From Campylobacteraceae bacterium (GTDB lineage: Bacteria > Campylobacterota > Campylobacteria > Campylobacterales > Campylobacteraceae): 6,112 bases of DNA. The notes below the pieces were generated by a model, which was not told the DNA's origin, did not search any database, and was given only the letters and a program-made list of their open reading frames with translations. Where the stretch lies: NCBI GenBank assembly GCA_031290675.1, contig JAITNC010000072.1, positions 1-6,112 of the forward strand, in the 5' to 3' direction. The position numbers and the translations under genes are program-made. This document shows positions 1 to 5,341 of this stretch, piece after piece (positions within the stretch are counted from its first letter, which is position 1; each line of letters opens with the position of its first letter).

Positions 1-791
1 CTCACGCCCCAGCCTGCGTAAAAAGGCATTCCAAAACAGACGCACTCTTTGCCGAGTAGCAGTGCTTCAAAGCCCATTTGAGAAGTTTTTGTATAGACTT
101 TGTCTACCTGTTTCAAAAGCGAGAGCGGATTGACGTCCTGCGTGATGATATGACAAAACGGCGGAATATCTTCCGCACTGATGTCTGAGAGCTTGCTGCC
201 GCTCAACACTTCGGGGTGGAGCTTGATGTAGATATCGGCGTTGGCGTTCTCGCTCGCAGCCGCTTTGATGATGTCTATCGTCGCAAATCCCTCGCTCAGC
301 CCATACTTCAACGATGCGTCATTTTTGGTTTGCGCTATGATGAGTATGCGCTTTTTGCCGTTGTTTGGGAAAAAATCCTCCGCCAAATCTTTTGAGTTGT
401 TGTATTTGGAGATGTTGTAGCGCAACATAAGCGAGATAGCCTCCGTGGCTTCACTCATCAGCTTTTCGTCAAAATCATAGTTATTTAGTATATTTTCAAG
501 TTTGCTTTTTTGTGTAGCGTCGTAGTAGATGCCCACATCGTCCTCTATGAGGCTAAATGAGGGCGATTTTTGGCTCGCAAGCGCTGTGGAGCGGACAAAA
601 CCGTCCTCCAAAAGGACAAAAGAGCTTTTATGTTTTTGGGCTAAACGGACAGCCCTCAGACCCGAATCCCGCCTTCCCCAGCCATAAAACACACCCTTTT
701 TAGCGAAAAATCGCTCATAAAAAGAGTAGTGTTTTATCTCTAAAAAATGCTCTACATTTTTTATGAGCTGTGCCGAGGTGGAAAAACTCAT
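1..791 (-). CDS. kpsC: KpsC capsule Kdo glycosyltransferase, N-terminal part (3' end outside window)
   Basis: The gene begins with ATG at 791..789 and reads open for 263 codons to the window edge, with no stop. Visible motifs are GWGRRDSG at residues 37-44, LEDGFVRS at 61-68, KLHPEVLSG at 190-198, and TSQMGFEALLLGK at 236-248 followed by CFGMPFYAGWG (252-262). These are hallmarks of the KpsC/Capsule_synth family. In E. coli, KpsC (about 675 residues) is a cytoplasmic retaining beta-Kdo transferase with two related modules; with KpsS it makes the poly-Kdo linker on lyso-phosphatidylglycerol to which the capsule chain is attached. Only the first module is present here, so whether the second exists cannot be seen. 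The start ATGA overlaps the kpsD stop by 4 bases and there is no strong Shine-Dalgarno, which suggests translational coupling. KpsS is a relative, but the N-terminal GWG and LEDGFVRS pattern fits KpsC better. Confidence 0.9.
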   Translation of the reverse strand, partial: MSFSTSAQLIKNVEHFLEIKHYSFYERFFAKKGVFYGWGRRDSGLRAVRLAQKHKSSFVLLEDGFVRSTALASQKSPSFSLIEDDVGIYYDATQKSKLENILNNYDFDEKLMSEATEAISLMLRYNISKYNNSKDLAEDFFPNNGKKRILIIAQTKNDASLKYGLSEGFATIDIIKAAASENANADIYIKLHPEVLSGSKLSDISAEDIPPFCHIITQDVNPLSLLKQVDKVYTKTSQMGFEALLLGKECVCFGMPFYAGWGV

Positions 792-2398
792 ATATCAAGT
801 ATGACTTTCGTCGCTATGGCCACGTGATAAAGGATTTGAGTTAAGAGATTTGTAAATTGCAAAGTTTTGCCTTCGGCTTTTGGCAAAACAAGCACAGAAT
901 CTCCCATTTGGATTTTTGGTTTTCCAAAAGAAAACAGCCCTGCGTTGTAACTTTCAGCTTTTCCGCTCGCTCTTATCACTAAGATCCCGCCTTTGTTCGC
1001 TCTTTGGCTAAACCCTCCGGCGAGTGCTATATAATCATCGATATCTTGCCCTTTCTCAAACGTGAATGCGCCCGGAACTCCGACTTCGCCCTGAACGATG
1101 ACAACGTTGGAATTGGTAGGTATGTTGATGACATCTCCCTCCTCCAAAACGATGCTTTGCGCCTGAGTTTTCTCATTTATCGTGATTTGCCCTTTTGGCT
1201 CAACTTTTTTCGCTCTCTCTATGAACTCCAATATGGCTTTTACCTCTTGCGCTCTTATGTTCGCCTCCTCGGGCGATACCGAAGGCGTCGTGAGGGCAAG
1301 CGTCTCAAGCTCTTTGAGCTGTGCGTCCAAAAGATTTTTTTGTATCACTGCTACACTTTTTCTAAATATCTGCAAAGATTCTATGTTGGATTGCGAATTT
1401 AGGACGATTTTTTCTTTCAAATCCTGCAAAGTAGAGCCTTTTTTGACGACTATCGTATGAAGTCCGTTGTGCTCGCCTTCTATGTTTACTCTTATCTCAT
1501 CAGCCAAATGTTCAGGCAAAAACTCGACCTCATCGCCGGCTCTCAAAACCACTTTGTCGAACTCACCCAAAGCGTAATAGTTGATATTTAGACGGTTGTC
1601 TTTTTTGTAACTTTTGACGATGGCGTTTGTCGCGGTTGGTTTGATACCAGATAGTTTTGCTAACTCTTTCAAGCTCATAAACTCACCTTTTGACTCAAAT
1701 CTAAAAGCCCTCAGCACTTCGCCGTTCGCACTGATATACGAACCCACGCTATCGACTAGGATAACATCTCCACTTCTAAAAGCGAACAAATCCATCTTTC
1801 CGTCGATCAAAAAATCATACAAATCTATCTGCCTGTACGGTCTGTTGTCCCGCAATACGGTAATCTTTCTGAAACTGCCGTGAGAGGGATTTATCCCTGA
1901 AGCTTTATCCAGATACTGCATCAAAGAGTCCGAGCTGAGTCCCTCGTAAAGTCCGGGTTTGTTTACGTTACCCGTCACAAACACAGATATATTTTGATAC
2001 GTTCCCATGTCGGCGTATACAAAAACATTTTCTTTATATATATATTTGACATGCTCTGTTATCACAGTTACTATATCTTCATTTCGTATGCCCAAAAGCT
2101 TTACAACGCCGACTTTTGGTACAAATATATTTCCCTGCGAGTCAACGGTAAGCTGCTCTTCAAACTCAAAAGCCCCCCACATCTTTAAGGTTACAGTGTC
2201 ACCTATACTTATGCGGTAGTCGGGGTTGTAGATGTGCGCTTTTACATTGGCAAAATTCCCCGTAAAAAGATGCGATCCAAAAACGTTTTTGTTTACCGCA
2301 ACAGCATTGTTACCCTCTTCTATCTGCGTGATAGCTCCCGTATCTACAGCGGCAGTGCAAAACATGCCCAACATCAGTGTCAAAAGTAGCTTTTTCAT
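788..2398 (-). CDS. kpsD: KpsD polysaccharide export outer-membrane protein
   Basis: A complete 536-residue protein, close to the roughly 550-560 residues of E. coli and Campylobacter KpsD. It belongs to the outer-membrane polysaccharide export (OPX) family, which gives capsule chains their exit route from periplasm to cell surface. An N-terminal signal peptide (MKK then a hydrophobic run to about residue 17) has no lipobox around Cys14, so it is probably a type I signal, as in KpsD and unlike lipoprotein Wza. The Poly_export domain lies at about 59-130 (YRISIGDTVTLKMWG at 61-75). SLBB-type beta-grasp domains follow at about 138-185 (VFVTGNVNKPGLY), about 220-295 (ISANGEVLRAF), and 432-477 (VIVQGEVGVPGAF). 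A charged helical stretch at about 350-400 separates the last two and is usual for this subfamily. The C-terminal amphipathic tail (about 512-536) may insert in the outer membrane. The ATG overlaps the kpsE stop as TAATG; a possible AGAGGA lies 12 bases upstream (2416..2411). Confidence 0.93.
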   Translation of the reverse strand: MKKLLLTLMLGMFCTAAVDTGAITQIEEGNNAVAVNKNVFGSHLFTGNFANVKAHIYNPDYRISIGDTVTLKMWGAFEFEEQLTVDSQGNIFVPKVGVVKLLGIRNEDIVTVITEHVKYIYKENVFVYADMGTYQNISVFVTGNVNKPGLYEGLSSDSLMQYLDKASGINPSHGSFRKITVLRDNRPYRQIDLYDFLIDGKMDLFAFRSGDVILVDSVGSYISANGEVLRAFRFESKGEFMSLKELAKLSGIKPTATNAIVKSYKKDNRLNINYYALGEFDKVVLRAGDEVEFLPEHLADEIRVNIEGEHNGLHTIVVKKGSTLQDLKEKIVLNSQSNIESLQIFRKSVAVIQKNLLDAQLKELETLALTTPSVSPEEANIRAQEVKAILEFIERAKKVEPKGQITINEKTQAQSIVLEEGDVINIPTNSNVVIVQGEVGVPGAFTFEKGQDIDDYIALAGGFSQRANKGGILVIRASGKAESYNAGLFSFGKPKIQMGDSVLVLPKAEGKTLQFTNLLTQILYHVAIATKVILDI

Positions 2399-3552
2399 TA
2401 GTATTTGTGATCCTCTATGGTGGCTTTTATCAGTTTGGTGATACCGTACAGCAAAAACAGTACGGCAAGCATTGTGATTAGATTGTAGATTTTGCGCGGA
2501 TATTTCGCAGTCTCAGGCTTTGATGGTCGTTGGATGACAGAGAGGTATTTTATCTGTTTCGTGCTTTCTATTCTCGCCTGCTCGACCGCTCCAAGAGCCA
2601 GCCTGTACAGCTCTTGAGAAAATTCCGCCTCAACGCTTAGCGTTTGATACTGCGAGGCTAACAAGTTTGTTGATCCTTGTGATCTCGCGGCGACACGCTT
2701 TTGTTCTTTAGTGATCTGTTGTTTTAGCGCGGCTATCTCGCTTTTTAGTGTCAAGATCTGCGGTGCGCTGTTTTGAAGATATGATGATAGGGCGGCAAGT
2801 TCAGCCTCTTTTTTGGATAAAATACTCTCAAACTCCAAAGCCAGATTTGCCTGGGATTGGGCTTGTTCTATAGGGTTGAAAATACCGTATTGGTTTTGAA
2901 ATGTCAAAAGGGCGTTTTTTGCGTTACTTAGTCTGCTCTCGGCTTTTTTGAGCTCTATCTCGGCAAACTCAAGCTGTTTTTTTGACATCGTGTGGGAGAG
3001 TTCGTTCACAAAAAGCTCACTCTGTTTTAGTATCTCATCGGCCACTCTTTGCGCACTATCAGCGTCAAACGCTTCCACGTCCACCTTCAAAAGTCCGCTC
3101 ATATCATCAAAAACTATGCTAACTCTGCTTTGATAATACTCCAAAAAACTCTCTTGCAGCATAAAATCATAAAGTCTATATACAAAATCCCGCTTTTGCG
3201 AGCTGTATATATTTCTCAAGTCTATCTTTTGTTCCAAAAGCTTTAGCATATCGAGCGAGTGGATGTACTCCCTAAGGTAGAGCGTATCCTCTTTTGAGTT
3301 CGAGCTGATGCCTACGATAGCGGCAAGTCCTGATGTGCTTGAGGGTGCGTCATTTGCTTGTTTGACAGATATGATGCTTTCGCTCACATACCGCTCGGCG
3401 GCGAAAAAAAGGTAGTAAAAAATAGCCAACACAAAAGGCGCAGCGACTATGGCGACGAACTCTTTGCCTAAAAACCACGCGCCTATTCTTTTATAGTAAG
3501 CGTCTGCGAAAAATCTTTTGGGGCTTTTGATAAGCTTGCTCGTTTTACTCAT
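2398..3552 (-). CDS. kpsE: KpsE capsule export inner-membrane adaptor
   Basis: A complete 384-residue protein, matching the approximately 370-385 residues of known KpsE. It is a polysaccharide co-polymerase/adaptor-type protein anchored in the inner membrane with a large periplasmic domain. It bridges the KpsMT transporter to KpsD. The sequence shows a basic cytoplasmic N-terminus, a first membrane segment at about 32-52 (FVAIVAAPFVLAIFYYLFF), a periplasmic domain, and a long heptad-like coiled coil at about 185-290 rich in Ala, Glu, Lys and Leu. The family's proline-containing motif QRPSKPETAKYPRK lies at 341-354, directly before the second membrane segment at about 355-375. There is no tyrosine-kinase domain, as expected for an ABC-dependent capsule system rather than a Wzc type. 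The start ATG (3552..3550) lies inside kpsT, an 8-base overlap. No clear Shine-Dalgarno is visible, so translation probably depends on coupling to kpsT. Confidence 0.93.
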   Translation of the reverse strand: MSKTSKLIKSPKRFFADAYYKRIGAWFLGKEFVAIVAAPFVLAIFYYLFFAAERYVSESIISVKQANDAPSSTSGLAAIVGISSNSKEDTLYLREYIHSLDMLKLLEQKIDLRNIYSSQKRDFVYRLYDFMLQESFLEYYQSRVSIVFDDMSGLLKVDVEAFDADSAQRVADEILKQSELFVNELSHTMSKKQLEFAEIELKKAESRLSNAKNALLTFQNQYGIFNPIEQAQSQANLALEFESILSKKEAELAALSSYLQNSAPQILTLKSEIAALKQQITKEQKRVAARSQGSTNLLASQYQTLSVEAEFSQELYRLALGAVEQARIESTKQIKYLSVIQRPSKPETAKYPRKIYNLITMLAVLFLLYGITKLIKATIEDHKY

Positions 3553-4228
3553 GCTGCGGTGTCGTTATTTTGATATTTTGATACATTTTTATTCCCTCGT
3601 TAATATTGTCAAATATATGCGCTTCCCCAGCATTGAACACGATGATGTGGTCGCACAAAGAGCGTATCTCGCCCATATTATGGGAAACTATTATAACATT
3701 TGCGCCTTTTAATTTCTCTTTATATACTTCAGCACTCTTTTTTTTAAAGTGAGCGTCTCCGACAGCGCCCGCTTCGTCTATGAGATAATAGTCAAAATCA
3801 AAAGCCATACTAAGCCCAAAAGATATCCTTGATTTCATACCTGAGGAGTATGTTTTCGTGGGTTGGTCAAAGTACTCTCCTATCTGCGCGAAATCCTCAA
3901 CGTATTTTATCTTTTCCAACATCTTCGCACCCACGCAACCATAGACACGAGCGACAAACTTGACATTGTCCCTCGCACTCAACGAGCCTTGCAATCCGCC
4001 TGAGAGTCCGACCGGCCACGATATGGACTTGTCGGTTACGATACGTCCTTTGTCGGGTATGTCCGTCCCGCCCAAGATGTTCATAAGGGTTGTTTTTCCT
4101 GCTCCGTTCGGGCCTATTAGACCTATATTTGCGCCCTCAGGAAACTCAAACGACAAATCTTTAAACACATAATGCCGCCCGCCGGTTTTAAGTGCATATG
4201 ACTTTGTGAGGTTTTTTAAGGCTATCAC
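3545..4228 (-). CDS. kpsT: KpsT capsule ABC transporter ATPase
   Basis: A complete 227-residue ATPase of the polysaccharide-export ABC family (E. coli KpsT is about 220 residues). It powers flipping of lipid-linked capsule polysaccharide across the inner membrane as a dimer with KpsM. Motifs seen are Walker A GPNGAGKTT at 39-47, a Q-loop region SWPVGLSGGLQGSL (70-83, Q80) typical of polysaccharide exporters, signature YSSGMKSR at 127-134, Walker B ending IDE at 150-152 (catalytic Glu152), D-loop AVGD at 155-158, and H-loop SHN with His183. All catalytic residues are intact. The start codon is GTG (4228..4226), not ATG; it forms a GTGA overlap with the kpsM stop and gives a natural N-terminus just before the first beta strand. 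Codons 162-164 (AAA AAA AAG) form an A8 tract on the coding strand (3745..3738). It ends in TAA. Confidence 0.95.
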   Translation of the reverse strand: MIALKNLTKSYALKTGGRHYVFKDLSFEFPEGANIGLIGPNGAGKTTLMNILGGTDIPDKGRIVTDKSISWPVGLSGGLQGSLSARDNVKFVARVYGCVGAKMLEKIKYVEDFAQIGEYFDQPTKTYSSGMKSRISFGLSMAFDFDYYLIDEAGAVGDAHFKKKSAEVYKEKLKGANVIIVSHNMGEIRSLCDHIIVFNAGEAHIFDNINEGIKMYQNIKITTPQHE

Positions 4229-5025
4229 TGTTTCGCCGCCAATGCCAAACGGCGCACACGGTAAAAGTATAGCGCGATAAAAAGAGCTATCAGAGTTACA
4301 AACAGCGGATAATATATATTTATGCCTTCACTGTGTGGATAGTATGAGAAAAAGTTGTATCTAAAAAGCTCTATCAGATGTAAAACAGGGTTAAATTTCA
4401 GGTAGTAGGCGTATTGGCTGGGAATGACCCACAGAGGGTACATGATGCACGAGAGGAAATACAATAATCGCATAATAAGACCTATAGCAATTTTTAGCAT
4501 TGGGAAAATCTGCAATAAAATACTCAGTATTATTCCAAATGAAAAAGCCATCAATACTAAAAGAGCAAATATCAGCATAAGTTCGAACGGATTTGCCACA
4601 GATACATCAAGTCCTACCAAAAATCCGAAATAAAATATTAAAATCACAAAAATAATACCATATATCACGACCTCCAAGATAGTTCTCGTGATATACGTAT
4701 CTATCGGCTTTACGGGCGTGTAGGCAAAAAGAGCTTTGTTAGCATCGATGCTGCCCATAAGCCCTGTGACAGTTTTTCTAAATACAAAAAACGGTATCAC
4801 ACCTGTGATCAAAAACAGCTCAAACGGCACTTGCGGCATCATATGCTCTCGTATAAAGACGAACACAAACAACAGTACGACTATATGCACCATAGGCTCA
4901 GCTATCGTCCAGAAAACCCCAAAACGCTGCTGCCCAAAGCGAGTCTTAAGCTCCCTAAAAAACAGTGCAAAAATCACCGATACAAATTGTCTAAATGGTG
5001 AGTTGTAAACTATTTTTCTTTTCAT
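4225..5025 (-). CDS. kpsM: KpsM capsule ABC transporter permease
   Basis: A complete 266-residue integral inner-membrane protein of the ABC-2 type transporter family; E. coli KpsM is about 258 residues. With KpsT it forms the channel that moves capsule polysaccharide out of the cytoplasm. An amphipathic N-terminal stretch carries RELKTRFG (24-31), followed by about six hydrophobic segments: roughly 38-58, 67-87, 117-138, 146-171, 177-202 and 238-255. The family-typical NPVLHLIELFR (212-222) and aromatic FFSYYP (225-230) precede the last segment, and the C-terminus is basic. It is the first gene of the operon. The ATG at 5025..5023 has a weak GGGA (5033..5030) upstream; a second ATG at 5029..5027 is out of frame. 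Its TGA overlaps the kpsT GTG by 4 bases. The general ABC-2 fold would also fit an O-antigen exporter (Wzm), but the kpsTEDC neighbours settle the call. Confidence 0.94.
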   Translation of the reverse strand: MKRKIVYNSPFRQFVSVIFALFFRELKTRFGQQRFGVFWTIAEPMVHIVVLLFVFVFIREHMMPQVPFELFLITGVIPFFVFRKTVTGLMGSIDANKALFAYTPVKPIDTYITRTILEVVIYGIIFVILIFYFGFLVGLDVSVANPFELMLIFALLVLMAFSFGIILSILLQIFPMLKIAIGLIMRLLYFLSCIMYPLWVIPSQYAYYLKFNPVLHLIELFRYNFFSYYPHSEGINIYYPLFVTLIALFIALYFYRVRRLALAAKQ

Positions 5026-5088
5026 ACATTCCCAATTTTAGTTTTAGTTAGAAATTAGCATTTTATCCTAATTTTTGTTTAAAGTATC

Positions 5089-5094
5089 ATTATA
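5089..5094 (-). promoter_or_regulatory. Candidate -10 box for the kpsMTEDC operon
   Basis: On the minus strand, 5094..5089 reads TATAAT, a perfect sigma-70 -10 hexamer about 64 bases upstream of the kpsM ATG. This would give a leader of roughly 55 bases. No good -35 lies 16-18 bases upstream, which is usual for Campylobacterota promoters. A weaker alternative, TAAAAT at 5065..5060, lies closer to the gene. The choice between them is an inference from sequence only. Confidence 0.5.
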
Positions 5095-5150
5095 TAGTGA
5101 GAATAGTGAGCCATAAGCTGTTCTATTTTCGTACATTCTCCCTCTCCCAT

Positions 5151-5187
5151 CGTCGTTGCGAGCATATATTTAGGTGTGACAATCCCG
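5151..5187. repeat. Possible degenerate dispersed palindromic repeat
   Basis: A more GC-rich island in the AT-rich spacer contains CGTCGTTGCGAG at 5151-5162 and GTGACAATCCCG at 5176-5187. The two halves resemble the ends of dispersed palindromic elements of the general form GTCATTGCGAG...GGCAATCC seen in many bacterial genomes. Pairing between the arms is poor here (TTG with CAA and little more), so this would be a decayed copy. The match is from memory of the motif and only one copy is visible in the window. Confidence 0.3.
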
Positions 5188-5212
5188 CCTTTAACATTTA
5201 ATATTGCAAAGA

Positions 5213-5227
5213 ATATCTAAGAGATAT
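5213..5227. repeat. Short perfect inverted repeat ATATCT-AAG-AGATAT
   Basis: Six-base arms at 5213-5218 and 5222-5227 flank AAG. The symmetry extends imperfectly to GAATATCT and AGATATATTC. It lies about 75 bases upstream of the plus-strand -10 and about 120 bases upstream of the minus-strand -10. It could be a small operator; it is too weak and lacks the T-tract needed for a terminator. Confidence 0.35.
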
Positions 5228-5250
5228 ATTCATAATTATATCAAAAAATA

Positions 5251-5269
5251 AAAATATTTCAAAATATTT
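5251..5269. repeat. Tandem AAAATATTT palindromic sites, 10-base period
   Basis: AAAATATTT occurs at 5251-5259 and again at 5261-5269. Each contains the self-complementary AAATATTT, and the two are one helical turn apart, centred about 55 bases upstream of the predicted plus-strand start. The position fits a regulator binding site for the lipoprotein gene, but chance is a real alternative in DNA this AT-rich. Confidence 0.4.
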
Positions 5270-5276
5270 ATCCATT

Positions 5277-5296
5277 TTTTATTAATTTAAATAAAA
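5277..5296. repeat. AT inverted repeat over the plus-strand -35 zone
   Basis: TTTTATT (5277-5283) and AATAAAA (5290-5296) are perfect inverted arms around a 6-base AT spacer. They cover the place where a -35 element would lie for the TGCTACAAT promoter. A protein bound here would block or recruit polymerase. Base composition alone could produce it. Confidence 0.3.
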
Positions 5297-5299
5297 CTT

Positions 5300-5308
5300 T
5301 GCTACAAT
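5300..5308 (+). promoter_or_regulatory. Candidate extended -10 promoter for the lipoprotein gene
   Basis: TGCTACAAT matches an extended -10 (TGn plus TAnAAT), with transcription expected to start near 5315. That leaves a leader of about 27 bases before the ATG at 5342. The upstream DNA is a run of A/T tracts without a TTGACA-like -35, as in many epsilonproteobacterial housekeeping promoters. Confidence 0.6.
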
Positions 5309-5329
5309 ACACTTTTATATCATTACATT

Positions 5330-5334
5330 AAGGA
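5330..5334 (+). promoter_or_regulatory. Ribosome binding site of the lipoprotein gene
   Basis: AAGGA sits 7 bases before the ATG at 5342, an ideal Shine-Dalgarno position. It supports this ATG as the start, which also places the signal peptide and lipobox correctly. Confidence 0.8.
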
Positions 5335-5341
5335 ATTTGCC

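Larger units (their letters stand above)
5026..5341. other. Divergent intergenic control region
   Basis: This 316-base stretch lies between the start codons of kpsM (leftward) and the lipoprotein gene (rightward). I see no credible open reading frame or RNA gene in it. About 5041-5100 and 5200-5330 are very AT-rich, and 5107-5190 is more balanced, with a pyrimidine-rich run at 5135-5148 and a repeat-like island at 5151-5187. It must hold promoters for both transcripts, and candidates are listed separately. No convincing rho-independent terminator is present, which fits two divergent starts. Confidence 0.8.

Noticed and set aside
821..870. Cys14 of KpsD as a lipoprotein attachment site
   Set aside because: The preceding residues (GMF) do not match a lipobox, and KpsD proteins are generally not lipidated. 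The coordinates given are in the 3' part of the gene; the Cys14 codon itself lies near 2357-2359.
1004..2441. Several plus-strand open frames of 64-132 codons (such as 1004..1402, 1182..1460, 1614..1883, 2007..2219, 2232..2441)
   Set aside because: They lie antisense to kpsD and the kpsE end, lack recognisable domains or ribosome binding sites, and disappear once the well-supported minus-strand genes are accepted.
2948..5008. Plus-strand open frames across kpsE, kpsT and kpsM (such as 3049..3246, 3518..3712, 3960..4172, 4736..5008)
   Set aside because: They are antisense shadows of intact genes with full family motifs and have no independent coding evidence.
5102..5126. AATAG...CTATT imperfect hairpin with an inner AGC/GCT pair, as a terminator or RNA element
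   Set aside because: The stem is short and interrupted and has no following T-tract; both neighbouring genes start rather than end here.
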